A stretch of 64,000 bases of DNA from Psilocybe azurescens (GCA_023853785.1 JAJIRX010000786.1:50653-114652), one strand, 5' to 3'. Shown: positions 32,084 through 44,893, counted from the first letter of the stretch. Made by a program: numbers and translations. Notes: a model not told the origin generated them from the letters alone.

Positions 32084-33510
32084 TATGGAAAGCCGGACTG
32101 TCAAGCCTCCAAATATGTTGACAAACACTTTGTTGCCGTGATTGCCGATACTCGTCGGCATCCATGGGTTACGACATGTATGTCAGGACCTCGGAAACCT
32201 CTCTGGCTGTTTTTATAATAGGACATTTCTTGTAATATTTCCGTCTGCTGCTCATTTACAGTGTGCAAAAATAATGTGCAGGGCTTGTTGTCACATTTTT
32301 CAACAACGGCTGCATATTTCTTCATGATTCAAATTGTGGTCTGTAGATATAATTTGGATGCATTTTGTACAATATTTTGGAATCCTATCTTAAGAATTGG
32401 GCACAAGGGATAAGAAATGCCAAAATTGGGGGTGATCAAGTGCTAGAAGTAGCAGTTCAGTTGACATAAAGTTCTACTAGGTGTAGTATGACATAATTAG
32501 ATTACACCACAGCTTAAACATTAAAAAAATCTCTAGTTGTTCACGAGATATGGGCTGCATAAAGAGTAGATTTCAGGCTTTTTCTATATTTTCCCACGGA
32601 AAGTGGGAAAAAGGAGACATTCCAATGAGCTGTATCTCTTGAACAGTTGATGATTTTTTTAAGATTTAAATTATGGTGTAGTCTAATTATTCCAGACTAT
32701 GCCCTGGTAAAATTTTGTGTCAATTGAACTGCTACTTCTAGTATTTGAGCATCCCCAATTTTGTTATTTCTTATCCACTGTGCCCAACTCTCAAGATATA
32801 ATCTCAAAATATTGTACAAAGATGTGTCCAAATTATATCTACACACTGCAATTTTAATCATAAAAATATACAGCTGTTGTTGAAAAATGTGATAACAAAC
32901 TCTGTGCATTATTTTTGCACACCACTATAGCTCTTGGCCAACTGGTGCAAGGTTCTCCTCATTGTTGGTTTGAGCTTCTGACAATGCCAAGCATATTTTA
33001 TATTCCTCAATGGAATTCTGTGCATTATCCAGCTGCTCCAATTATGCCAGAAGCTTTTGACAGACCTCCTAGATGTTCTCTGCTTTTAAAACAGGACTGC
33101 CCATGCTTTCAATCTGAGTGGGGAAACTTAAAAGACACATTATTAGGTGAGGTAAAAATTAACACCATATTCAAAGCCTTTATCATTCAACATCAATGCA
33201 ATCACTATTGCAAATTGTTGTGATGTTGCCATGCTGAAAGTATAGGACTATAAATTTTACTGTAGATGCCATAGTACATCCATCTCACTGAGATTGGGCT
33301 GCTGTGCAGAGTACACTTATCCATTTTAATGGAAGATTGGTTCTTCCATTTGTAATGTACTTTAAATTTAACAACAGAACAGTTACATAGAGAAGATTTT
33401 CAGGGTCCTAACAATCTTAAAATAACCTATCCATGCAAGTCCACTTTGGCATTGATGGCTGCAAGATGTTTAGTAGCCTCTTTGGAGGCTTGACAGTCCA
33501 GCTTTCCATA
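32084..33510. mobile_element. 1,427-bp TIR element with 6-bp target duplication and empty site
   Basis: The left end TATGGAAAGCCGGACTGTCA and right end (inverse) TATGGAAAGCTGGACTGTCA match over about 30 bp with one mismatch, then continue as a diverged inverted repeat to about 70 bp. The ends are flanked by ATATGA at 32078-32083 and 33511-33516. The duplicated block at about 44675-44690 reads GGCGATATGAGGGG with a single ATATGA, which is the pre-insertion site. There is no transposase inside. The body is largely occupied by a nested fold-back. The left end keeps its CpG sites while the right end has lost them. Confidence 0.85.
32259..32927. mobile_element. 669-bp fold-back element, Tc1/mariner-like ends
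   Basis: Long inverted arms of about 250-300 bp each begin CAGTGTGCAAAAATAATGTG on the left and (inverse) AGTGGTGTGCAAAAATAATG on the right, flanked by TA on both sides. Arms are similar along their length, including GCTAGAAGTAGCAGTTCA-type text. It lies inside the 1,427-bp TIR element and has no coding capacity. Probably a MITE dependent on a transposase elsewhere. Confidence 0.75.
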
Positions 33511-33516
33511 ATATGA

Positions 33517-34760
33517 GGGGAGAGACTAGGTCAATATTTATAGGAATACTTACATTGCCAACTATCCATTGTTGCAAGCTAAGTTACTTTGTTGCTGCAT
33601 GGGAATAAGTTAATGTCACTAACTTGGGTGCCAAAGCTATGTCACACTGCAGGCAAAGTAAGTGAAAGTAAAGATGGTAGCTTATCTGACCTATTCATAC
33701 TTCCTCTCTTGTATTCAATGCCAAAATTTACAATAGACATCTGGAAAAATCTTTGATCAGTAGAGAACTCCTCAGGAGTTAGTATTGTCAATTTAAATAC
33801 TGATACTAAATCAGAACCTTTTGTAGGAATATGACCTTGGGGATGGGCACTTAAGCCTGTTTCCACACAATCTTATCTTCAATAATTCAATTATTTTTAG
33901 GAGATAAGTCTGTTAAAAATCAAAACATAGTTCTAGAAGAGGATTTGAGACAGAGTAAGCATAACAAGCCATCATAGTAGTACTATTTTAGTGTACCATA
34001 GGGTTACTCACTTTCATAACTAAAAAATTTCTCACTTCTACAGCCAAAGCTAATGTAAATACTTCAAATTTAAATGCCCAAGTTTGAAGCTGATCTAGTC
34101 ACTTTCACTTAACCACCCAAGTTAAGTTAATTCAAGTTAGAATTCTCACTTTATCAGCAAATTTAATAAGTAACTTGATAGGTAAGATTTCAGAACATAA
34201 CATTAATCATTTAGCCATGCAAATATCCAAGAGGGAAAGGGTCAATGAACACTCAGTACAGGTGTAAGTTGATAAGTCTGGGATCTAATAATGTTTACCA
34301 GGTGTGATACAGAGAATTATACTACATACATGAGGAGACCTGTGAAGTATTCTGTATACCCAGTCAAAATAATACTGTGCATAAATTAATTCCTAGTGCT
34401 CTGTGGAAAAATTGGCATCTTGTTTAAGTTGACCACCCCATATTCTGAGCATAACAGACCTTTTCCCCAATATGCATTGAGTAGCCAACTTGGCACATAA
34501 ACTGCACAAACAGTGTTTTGCACTTTAAAACTTCTTAACTGTCTTTATATTACTTCTATATGATGTCCAAAATTATTTACTTAGAGAATTACCAACAGGG
34601 TACAAGTAAAGTTACTGGCAACCAGTGACTGTTAGTATAAGTGAGCCCAGATTAATTTGGCCAAGCATGGGAATAAGTGAACACATTAACTTGGCTGGCA
34701 TAAGTGAGCTAAGTTAACTTGAATAAGTTACTTTATTGACAGTTGTTCTTGATTACTAGA
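33517..34760. repeat. Interval with dispersed AAGTTA/TAACTT motifs
   Basis: After the block remnant (33517-33560), AAGTTA, TAACTT and combinations such as AAGTTAACTT recur many times to about 34740. No gene was seen. The density suggests a subterminal repeat region of a transposon whose ends I could not place. Confidence 0.4.
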
Positions 34761-36959
34761 CTGTTGGCTTTATCCACACATGTGAATATAAGCTTGAAGT
34801 TGTAACACTCTGACTGGCAGACAGGAGAGGCTTGGAAAGGGCCAAGCAAGTAAAATTTAATGTAGCAAAATGTATTTAAGTATAATACTTTTGTATGTTT
34901 TCAGCACTTGATTTTGCCTATAGAAACTCCATTTATTAAAACTCACTTTACACAAATCTTTTGAAAACCTGTAACAAAAGCTTACTGCTTTGTTATCTAT
35001 CTCATATGTATTGTAAAAATCAGAAATGGCTTGAACCATGCTCACATCATTATTATTGAACAACTCATCTCATCTTCACTACCCATTGCTCTCACTCCTT
35101 CATCTGTCACATACATTCACTTCTCAGGGCTACCTGCAGTCAAATAATACATCAAAACCCCTACCTGCTGAAAACCTTGCCAGCAGACAAATCCTGACTC
35201 TAGCTGGATCATCAACTAGGTCAAACCCAAAAGATCTCTAGTACAACCTGGACAGAACAGATCATCTTCACCTATTTAACTATCTATTTTACTGTAAATT
35301 TGAATGAGCATTCATTCTAGACAAAACAAAGTTGCATACAAGATATGTATTGAATGTAACTGAAATTTGAGCAGAAGCAGAGCCCATACTGTGCTTTCAG
35401 TGCATAATGGTGGAGGCTATATAGCCAGGAAACTGGATAAATTGCATGCTTATTTTACTACCTATTTACCACAATTTTCAATTTTCAATGAGCATTTATT
35501 CTAGACACAATGGAGTTCCATAAAAATGTGTATTGAATGTAATTGAAAATTCTGCATAATTGGAGGCCATCCAATGCCTGCACCATACCTCACACAACAT
35601 TTTTGGGCACTCACTTGATGTTGTGACAAGCACTAGACAATTGGCTTTTTGCTGAGTCTCATTTGGGCTGTGTGACACATCAGATCATAAATAATTAAAA
35701 TTCCATACAGTACATAATTAGGTCACTGTCCCATGTGCAAATAGGAAGAGAATTCTCAACCAATAGGATAATAGGATAAGAGATAGCTAGAAGTGTGTTA
35801 ACTCATGAAATACAAGACCAACATATGCCAAGCTGATGAACCACCAGAATAATATGGCATCTGTGGATGAACCCAGTATCAGCTAGGTTTGTAGATAAAA
35901 ATAAGACATTCTAACTGTTGGAACTGCAATCCATTTACTTGAAAGAATAATAGCTAACCACATGAAGTGCTAACTAAGCATGCTATGACAATATAGATTA
36001 TTTATTAGTGATTTGATTGGTTGTAAAAAGGCTTATGGTTTGGAAAATATGTAGCTCAGGGTTTTTTAACAGCAATTTGACTTGTAACTTATTCTCTAAA
36101 ATAGTATATACTCATAGCCATAAATTAAGTGTACCTATATAGATATTAAATAAGCAATTTTTTCCCAAGAATGTATAGCCCAGAATTATTCTGTGTCTGC
36201 ATTTTCTAAAAGTACTAACAGCTTTGAGGACATTGATTGCTTGTCAAGTGATAGTAATTCATTGTTCACCTTAGAATTTGAAAGTAGTGCTTTGCACATT
36301 TAAAAGCTAGAAAACTTGAAGTTCAATCTCACAAACCCCAAGTCTATTATTGACTTTATACCTGGTACAAGGCCAAACAAGATACAGGGTATACAAGCCA
36401 GATTTACAACCTAGCTCTCTTTATTTTGTATTTCTGGAGATCAAGAAGATCTTCAGCTGGTAGACCAAGAAGGTTAAATTATGTTTCATTGGTCATGAGG
36501 ACTACATATTGTTTGGCTCAAATCATGCATCTGCTGATAGTGCCACTAAAAAGGTCTGGAAATGGTACTGTGTTAGAAAAGAGATTCACCAGAATTTCAA
36601 ATCCCTTTCTCCAGCTTGAAGCATGTACCTGCTGATAGTGATCCTAAGAAGGTCTGGAAATGGTACTATATTAGAGTAGAGATTTGCTAGGATCTTGGCA
36701 CCCACAGAAAATCTATAAAACCCATATATTATTCCAAACACCTTGTGAGCTGAACCTTTTATTCACCCCCCTTTTGAAGAATTTGTGTAATACAATCATT
36801 AAAAGTGCAAGCTTCCCCTCCCAGTGACAAACTAGTCATTTTAAATTGATTGAAGTGTAATTGCAGACACACTCTGCAGCAAACATCTCAGTGTTACTTA
36901 GCTTGTGAATTATAAAATGGCATTAACATGAGCACTTTAATTTAAATGAGCAAAGATTT
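34761..36959. other. CpG-poor interval with two local tandem duplications
   Basis: No supported gene. About 35270-35400 and 35459-35590 are diverged tandem copies sharing AATGAGCATT.ATTCTAGACA and TGTATTGAATGTAA. About 36527-36600 and 36618-36690 share CTGCTGATAGTG and AAGGTCTGGAAATGGTACT. The open frames in this stretch match no family I recognise. Confidence 0.4.
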
Positions 36960-37550
36960 GGTTGGTGTAAAATCAACACCAATATACTGTACTATTTCAA
37001 CCAAATGTTCACAGAGTATAACATGTGACACTAAATGTTCATTTATCATAATTGAGAGCAACCAATAACAAACCTCAACAAGTGTTCATTCTGCTGGGCC
37101 AACATATTTCCTAGAGACAGTACAGCATGCAATGTGATTGGCTCCTGTGCATCATGAGCAGGTTTAGCAAAGTCTGGGACCCACAATGGTTATCACTCAG
37201 ATTCATGTATTTATTTCCAAGTGCCCAATTATTTGGGCAATATTTAATTGCTTTTAAGTGGTGATGGTAGCCATTGAGCAGTTCAAAATAAGCTTGGATG
37301 TAGTCAGAACCATCATATTGCAGTATTTCTATTGAAAATCTGTAGATTAACAAGTTGGGCACCTTCACCAGCACTTTCTTTGGCACTTTCATGAGATTTT
37401 AGAAACAAAACAAAAAACACAATTTTCAGTCCTTTTTGGGGCTTGTTTGGAGAGGTGCCCACCATGACCTATGACATGTGCTTCAAATGTTCAGTTTACA
37501 GACCAAAATGACCTATGACTAAACATTTGGTCAAAATAGTACATTATATT
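36960..37550. other. Possible small element next to block boundary
   Basis: Near 36985-37010 the sequence reads ATATACTGTACTATTTCAAC and CAAATGTTCA. Near 37525-37550 it reads the inverse with changes (AACATTTGGTCAAAATAGTA). This hints at an insertion whose right end abuts the third block. A 93-codon minus frame inside (37111-37392) is not recognisable. Confidence 0.3.
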
Positions 37551-37672
37551 GAAATCAGTAAGGTGTATATATATCCCAATACTATCGGCAACCAGAGTCT
37601 AATGTTCACAATAACATATGCATCATGTAGCCGTATGTTACTCGAGCTTGCAATAGTACGTGCTCGTACCGC

Positions 37673-38267
37673 TTAACTGTCGGTATTGACCGGGGTGCAG
37701 CCGACTTTAACAAGGCCATTCTGCAGTAGTAAAGAAATCAACATTTATTCAAACATTAGCTCTCCAATAGGATTACTCACGAACTGGGCGCTGGTGCAGC
37801 AGACTGGCTGGCCGGTGCTGAACAAATGGTATTAGATATACTGCTTTTGTTTAAGAGAAATGTAGTACCAAGATTTGCCGGCAATAGTGAGGACGCTGAC
37901 GGGAGTACAACCAACTAAAAAAATGAGTCAGTAAGTTGAATTCAAGGCAACCACAAGCACATAATGCAGCTTGACTCACCCGCAAGGGGTGTTGTGGCGG
38001 GTGCAACAACAACACTCAAAAGATACCCAATGCAGGTCTCTTTGTTATTTGCGGCAAGTGTCTTGGACTGATTAAAGATGGCAGTCAGTTATTGCACCGT
38101 CGGTCATCCAATGAATTGAGTTGACTTACAGTTCCGACCTGGTTGCAGCACTGAACAACACCGGTGTTGCATTCGTTTCTGAGTCCACCTCCACCACGGG
38201 CAACTCCGTTAGCAGTGGGAAGCAGGGGAAGAGCAAGGAGAGCAACGGCGGAGATGCGAGAGAACAT
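37673..38267 (-). CDS. Class I hydrophobin, copy 3 (intact)
   Basis: A secreted surface-active protein that would self-assemble at air interfaces on hyphae. Exons are 38267-38130, 38067-37980, 37914-37869, 37817-37781 and 37720-37673 (TAA), giving 118 residues with every junction GT-AG and in frame. A signal peptide spans about residues 1-20. Cysteines are at 33, 40-41, 78, 91, 97-98 and 111, the pattern C-X6-CC-X36-C-X12-C-X5-CC-X12-C of class I. There is one extra cysteine at 58, in the long loop between the third and fourth canonical cysteines. Exon 3 ends AAATCTTG, keeping the base lost in copies 1 and 2. A TATA box lies upstream, so expression is plausible but untested. Confidence 0.9.
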
Positions 38268-38349
38268 GTTGGAACTAGTTGTCTGGAAAGGGACTGTAGC
38301 TGTAATGGAGTAGCCGGTATTGAGGAACCAAAGACGGCTTGAAGACGCT

Positions 38350-38356
38350 CTTTATA
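38350..38356 (-). promoter_or_regulatory. TATA box of hydrophobin copy 3
   Basis: TATAAAG on the minus strand lies about 89 bp upstream of the ATG, at the same spacing as the other two copies. Confidence 0.6.
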
Positions 38357-39562
38357 TTTTTCCCTGCCTTCTGCCATAAGGCCAGAATTGGAATGGACAA
38401 ATGGTTGTGATGCAGGGTTGGACAGTTCGGTCTAGAAGGCTCGGTGATTATATTCGTGAAGCAAGTTAGTCGATTATAAACTTAGATGTCAATGCAACTT
38501 GAACAGCTGTCAAGAAAACGCGAATAGCAACTTGTTTATCTTTTTATATACTACCCCCGAGCGACGAGATGTCTGGATCTGGCGGCGCATCCTTATAATA
38601 ATGACCTCGTAAAAGTCCTATTACTTGGACATTGCGACGCACAGCTGATATCGGTCTGCAATGAAACCTGGTGCTAGAAAAGACCATACCCGCAGGGAAG
38701 AATTTCTCTTCTTTCTTTCTGAAATCAGAACACATACAGTACCGTCACAGCATCCTGTTAGTGTGCTTCTTGGCTTCCATTTACTTAAGTGTTATATGTC
38801 AAAGTGATCTCACCCTTCTAACCAAGAACGGCAGTCATTGAGGCTTGTCTAATCCCAATTTAAAACACATTCCAAGAGCGCCTACACTTCGAAAAGGGAT
38901 ATGTATAGGTTTGAGGCCGTAACTCAACTACCGGCGACGCCATTCCAGAGAGAATCGAGGCCCAGTTGCACTTCACGCGTATATTATCATGAGTCACCTA
39001 CTACTCTCTTGGCAAATTGAATGTGGCCGTACAAGGGCGTGTTATAATTCTTTAAGTTTGATGATTAACGTAAGCACATCGGCTTTGAACTGTTATATTG
39101 CTTATGTGAAGTCGAATTTGATTCCTGTTTTGAAAGCTAGTACCCGGACAAGCGCGAAGGATCAATTGTTCAAGCTCGGTTCCTGTAGAATCGCAGTGAA
39201 GTGAGTGGAAATATGCGTGTTAGACATTTAGGGATAGACTGGGAACCCTCCCACGCGCCACACCTATGTCGATCCGTCGCGGGGATTCCCCGAATTAATC
39301 AACATTGTATTTTGGGTATTTCACGCTTTGTAAGTCCCAAAATCTGAATGCAAAGTTCCTAAACTGGGAGGCATCAAGGAGATTGTTACCGGGTATGTCA
39401 TGCAATGAGGAAAGATGAGGACGAGCCTCCTCATTCCATCAAATCGAAGAAATCAAAAATGGCCATTCAACCGAACTTTGACATATCATGGGTTGCAGCG
39501 ATTGAATGGAGGTCTGATTCTGAGTGAAGTACTATACGGCTCCGCTATAGTACGTACATATA
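38357..39562. other. Non-coding interval of block 3
   Basis: This is collinear with 3214-4445 and 26371-27604, including GCGGGGATTCCCCG at about 39279-39292. No gene was seen. Confidence 0.5.
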
Positions 39563-40044
39563 TCATGTCGACTTAGACCTATCGACACTAGATGTATCAC
39601 TATTTCCCCACCTCGTCGGGAATGAGATCGCATTTCCACTGGCACCAAACACTGAAAAGGAAAAGAAGAAAAGAATTACCTGGCTCCCACCGTCGAGAGC
39701 AACAGATAGGAGGTAGTTATACTAAGAGAAAGAGTTACTTTTAATGCCCATAAAACGACGGTAGCTGTATGTGGGATGAATCCTCACCTTTACAAACCAT
39801 CGTGTGCACCTTATCCTTAACCACCATTGAGCAAATACGCTAATCACAAGACACGACCACCATTTTCCATTGACAGAATAAGGTGGCCTTCAAAATGCGA
39901 GTTAATTGAGACGACGGATAGTTACGAGAGGCCTCACCATACAATATCAAGCGTAATGACAGGTACATTGATATATTATCTTGTCTGGAGTATCTCTGAC
40001 TCCACAGAATATAGAACGACAAAGGGACAAAGTGGTCAGTGAAC
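39563..40044 (-). pseudogene. OPT-family oligopeptide transporter, C-terminal tail (copy 3)
   Basis: The last exon is intact (39721-39563: YNYLLSVALDGGSQ, SFPTRWGNS, stop). The middle exon reads PPYSVNGKWWSC and VFAQWWL. The first exon has lost about 25 bp covering the RLAKAM region, breaking the frame. The TWWGN signature is changed to TRWGN. As in the other copies, the main body of the transporter is absent. Confidence 0.6.
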
Positions 40045-40057
40045 CTAGAGAAATTTC

Positions 40058-40405
40058 ATGGTTAATATTTCACCAGGTGGCCGCTGTTTAGACTCGTGCA
40101 GCGGCTGGTCTCTACCTCCTCCTGACGTTCTAATCCCCGGAACCGTCATGATTGGCACTGTCCCGGTATTTTACAACATTCGTGTTACGAAGGAATTAGC
40201 CGATGCTGTCACGTGCGATGCTTCCCTCAGACACCTACTATCACCCACCTCCATGTCCCTCCCCCTCCCTCGCCCATATCAGAGCTTGAGTGAAGGCATG
40301 AAATCCTTGGACGATCGTTGTATAATACTTCTTCTCTTTGAAGCGTTTAAGCGGTTTCGTTTTCTGAGATACTGTATGTCCAACTTGGACGACATCCTTT
40401 GTTGA
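40058..40405 (+). pseudogene. C-terminal tail of a conserved fungal hypothetical protein (copy 3)
   Basis: The longest version of the tail: PPPDVLIPGTVMIGT, VPVFYNIRVTKELADAV, then LSEGMKSLDD and LLFEAFKRF, ending LDDILC and a stop. It starts only 14 bp from the truncated OPT tail, head to head, as in block 1. The open start is an artefact of truncation and the N-terminal exons are missing. Confidence 0.5.
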
Positions 40406-40630
40406 AATGGCATGATGAGCATCGTGTTCCTTCACCGTCGTGGATCCGCCTTGTTGACATATTAAAAAATCAATAGACAGCCATCTCAATCATCACAACC
40501 ATTACGATCACAAAATCTTTGTCGGAAGTTGTAGCGACTGGTAGAGTCGTATTCAAACTTCGAAGTCATAATTATGTCAGTACGGCACTTTTATCCCCCA
40601 CGGCCGACACCGAACTTCCTTTTGGGGAAC

Positions 40631-40645
40631 TTACCCTAACCCTAA
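40631..40645. repeat. Telomere-like CCCTAA pair at block junction
   Basis: TTACCCTAACCCTAA sits at the same place as in block 2, between the hypothetical tail and family B copy 2. Confidence 0.5.
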
Positions 40646-40877
40646 GAAGCATGAGGCCCGCAAATTCAGAGTTTCCGTCTCTTTCAACCAACCTGCTATC
40701 GCCCAATAATGCTTATCCTCTGACAGTCTTATGTCTGGACATTACATGTCATCTGGTACTGATATCTGATCTTTGGAATACCTGATCTTTGACATCTTGA
40801 CTGCGATCTTTACTACATAGGATCCGGGCTTGTTTTTGACTCGTGTGCGAACACTTGACCGGAGGAGTTGAACGGAC

Positions 40878-43800
40878 ATGGGGCCCCGCCATCGGAGTCA
40901 ATGAATCAGAACGCGGCACGTTACCCCACTCAGCAACAGGATCAGTCCGAACACGAACTGGAAGCACAACTGGGGCAGAAAGACGAAGAAGTGTGTGAGT
41001 TACCAACTCTGCGGTAGATTTGCCCTCATGTGAATTCTGATTCACGCTTGTTGCCTCTCCTTCCTCCTTCCCCTCCCCTCTCCCCTCCTTACCGTCACCA
41101 TCACCCCGCGCAACACAAACACCACAATCCACCAGATAACATCCCTCCTTGCCTCCTCCACAACCCACCGCACCAAGCTCTCCCTCCTGCACTCGCGGCT
41201 TCTCCATGCGCTCGACACGCTCGACCCACATGTACAGGAGAACGCGGAGCTGAGCAGGGAGCTTAGGGAAACGAGGAGGAATGTGCATGCGTGCGAGGCG
41301 GTAAGGGAGGGCGTGCAGAGGGAGCGGGATGAGTTGAGGGAAGAGGTGGAGAGGCTTGTTGAGAGAGGTGTGTGGGTTTTCTTTTGCTTTGCTTAGTTGC
41401 TTCCTTCTATTGCGTGAACGCGAGTTTTTGATGATGTGTTTGTATAGTGCAAGTGGAGCATGATTATAGGATATAGCCTGTCAGTCGGATGCAGCTGTCG
41501 AGTCTCGCAGGTACGAACACGCATACAATACGCTCTATTACACTGTATAATCTCACACAGATGACGGACCTGTCGTAGTCGTTCACCAACCAACCCCGCA
41601 ACATTGATCTTGCTCTTATCCTCACCACTCCTCCCCTTCCCCCTACGCACCCAAACTAACACACATCCTCTCCACACAGTCTTCCGCCGCAAAAGCAGCG
41701 CACGCACGCACGCACGCACGCAAGCCCGCGCGGCGGCGCTTGAGGCGCGGATAGCGAGGCGGGAGGCAGAGTTGGAGGGGTGTGTTTGTATGAGGGGGAT
41801 GCGTGCGGGGGAGCGAGAAATACAGGAGAAAGAGAAGAGAGAAGAGGAGGGGGACGGGCAGCGTTATGGGGAGTGGGAAGGGAGGAGCGGCGATAATGAT
41901 AGGCATATGCATATGCAGAGGGATACGGATACGGATACGGAAAGAGAAAAGAGGGTGGTCGGTATCGGATCGGGCTGGATGAGCGGGGTGGTGATGGCCT
42001 TGGTCTTGGTGAGGAGTGGAACAAGTGGAGACGGAGGAGCCTAAGGGACATAGAGACAGAGGAGGGGGATGAGGGAGAGCCAGAAGAAGAGCAGATCATC
42101 ACGATGCTCGACGTGACTGCTGCGCGGAACCGGATACTCGAGAGCGAGATCAGAGGGTCGAGCGAGCGTGTAAGTGTTCGCCTGCTATTTTTTGTGTTTC
42201 TTCTTTTGTTGTCCCTGTAGTTCTGCCTGCCGTTTTCGTTCTCGTTCTCGTTCTCGTTTTCGTTCTCGTTTCCACTATGCATCCCCATTTTTTTTTATCC
42301 GTTCGTTCTTCGTATCTTTCTAGTATAACCTCGTCTGTTCCGCTCTCGCTCTTTTTGTGCTTTTGATTTTGATTTTGATATTTCATTCTCTCATCTAAAT
42401 ATTGAGTTCTGTTCTGCGCTCTGACTCTTTATTTCTGCTTTATTTAGCTCGTTAACGCGAGGGTGGCATCTGCTTCTGTGGCTGCCTACGCTGCTTCCTC
42501 ATCGTCGTCAACGGCCACTTCAACGCCTCTAGTGTCTTTGGACAAAACCAACGTCAACATCAGGAGAGCGGCTATCTCGACGATTCCAAGCCTGGTACTA
42601 CTGCTAGCGGCCGGGCTCGTGCATCTTCACCACCGTGACCGCTGCCGCTGCCGCCGCCACGTTTTTCACCACCACCGGCTTTATCTCCCGCTCCCGCTGC
42701 TAACAAAACTCAACCTTAACTCCAGACACAGACACAGACACAGACACAAACATAGACCACGGAAATCTACAGGATGACGGGCGGGTGAACGCAGCGATGC
42801 GTACGCGCACATCTTTGGAATTGGAAGGCCCACTGGAAGATCTGAAAATCCGGGTGTGTCATTTGGAAGCAGAGTGTGTGCGGTACGTCCTCTTGGGTTT
42901 TGCGTTTTTACGTTTTTGCGTTGTCTCCCTTTTTCACTTTTCTCGTTTTCGTTTGTTTTGTTTTTCTTTCATACCATGCGTGCTTCCTGGTTTTATTCTT
43001 ATTGGAGCTCGCAGAGGTGGGAGTATTTTGGATTCAAGTTTTGTTTTTGTTTTTGGACGGGATTTTCTGTTTTCTGGTTTGACGCGTTACGTTGCTAATT
43101 TACTTGATGAATAGGTTGAGCGAGGAGGTTGAAGATATGCGCCGGCATGGTGCGTCGGCGGTACAGAATCATGGGCGACGGCGGGGGTAAGAGAGCGAAA
43201 TGTAAACGTGGGTGTGGTTGGAAATGCGGACAGTGCGAAGCAGGACTCGGAAGAGGGGCTTGCACGCCAATCTCGACAAAGTCACCAACACGAGGATGAT
43301 GAGGGACCAGAAGAGCAGCAGCGCGCCTACGCAGGAGATGGGGGCCGTGGGCGGTTAATATCGCCGCTCGGCGTCCCTGTCATTGGACCTGGGCCTGGAG
43401 AGGAGGAAGAGCACGAGCGAGAGGTGTGTTGCATTTTTCATGCATTAACATTTTCTCGTATTTTTTCCGTCCCCGTTTTCACTGCCTTTTTGGCTGGGTT
43501 TTCTGTTTCGCGTTGGGAAGCGATGTACCAGTTGCATGGGTCCATGGGTCCTTATATTTCACTACGTGACTGCATTATTGTTTTTGATTTACTATTTATA
43601 TTTCTTTCTAAAATAAAAAACGAAGTCCTCCATAATCCAGGTTTCGATTGATCTTGTTGACCCCCTCAGGCTCTTTCATTCTTTCTCTCTAAGTTGTATT
43701 CGCAAAAGGAATACGAATATGAACATGAACACCAACGCCCTCATCAGCACTGGCCCGTCGGATAAGGCCATCTTCATCTCCGTCTCCGTCTCCAGCGCAG

Positions 43801-44222
43801 GCTCTGTTTCGGTTCCTTCCTCTGATTCTCTAGCACTTGTTCCTATACCCGTTGTTCTTCCCAATGTACCGGATTTAATGGACAACGACAACGAAGACGG
43901 AGACGGCGACGGCGAGATGTCGATGGAGCTCGCGAAGCCGCTGATGCCTACGAGCGTGTTCTCGATGTCTGTTCGCGATTCGGAGAGCTTGGAAGAAGAG
44001 GAGGATGGAGCTGATCATGTAGTGCACCTGCGTCAATCACTGGATGAGGGGCACGGTCGAGGTCGGATTCGGAACTATCTGAATGATGAAGATCAGGCCG
44101 GCAATCGTGAATACGAACATGAGCGTGAGCATGAACACGAACACGAACAGCAGGAAGGGTCCGGCGACAATGACGACGGTGATTATGATGACGATCAGCA
44201 AGATCGAGATGTAACGGTGTGA
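40878..44222 (+). pseudogene. Family B coiled-coil acidic protein, copy 2
   Basis: The exon order equals copy 1. The C run after ATG 40878 is one base shorter, so the frame meets TGA at codon 9. A TAG replaces the Trp codon in the VQVEHDY exon near 41467. The middle exon is fuller than in copy 1 (EREIQEKEKREEEGDG, then HMHMQRDTDTDTEREK) but changes frame before EEWNKWRRR. The terminal exon (43719-44222) is open: ALISTGPSDKAIF, DGDGDGEMSMEL, PLMPTSVFSMSVRDSES, a long EHE repeat and DRDVTV. The TGA there corresponds to CGA in copy 3, a CpG transition. Confidence 0.6.
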
Positions 44223-44893
44223 TTGCCGTTAAGCTCTGGGGCCAGAACTATGCTCGGGAGATGGGATGATTGGTTGGCGTTGTTCGATCGATTTCACGTT
44301 TTATTTTATTTTATTTCATTTAGGTTGATTTAAATTCGGATGTATATACGGTTGCGATATAGGTTTCTCACATTTCGTACTCGTTTTGTTTTGTGTAAGG
44401 GAATATACGAGGCATGTGAATACGCTGTTCGTGCAAGTTTCGATATGGCTGGGTAACGCAACGACATAGTACAGCTATATATCACTACGCCTCAACGCTA
44501 AGCCACATGTAGAGCATGAGGCCTGTAGTTCTTCCAAGCCACTCGAGATTACTTTCTTTCGTTCGCAACACTACTACAGAACCCGCGATTCGGGTATTCC
44601 GCGAGGCCGAACAGTCTTATTGTAGAGACAGGGCTAATTTAGTATCAACCTTTGACTAAAATCCGTCTTTGTGCCGGCGATATGAGGGGAGGGACTAAGT
44701 CGATATTTGTAGGAATACTTACATTGCCCACTATCCAATCTAATCTTATCACACATGCATGCACATGAATGACAGAATGCTAATACTGGTATTAGTTGGG
44801 AAATTAGTTGACGTATTCCCACGACACACTTAATTATCACGAACATTTACCGTTATCTTGAACCATCATCTGCCCCAATATCGATCCTCTTCT
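44223..44893. other. 3' flank of block 3 and NLR upstream region
   Basis: 44223-44760 is block sequence, including the empty ATATGA site near 44680. 44760-44893 is unique and precedes the NLR start. No TATA box is obvious. Confidence 0.45.
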
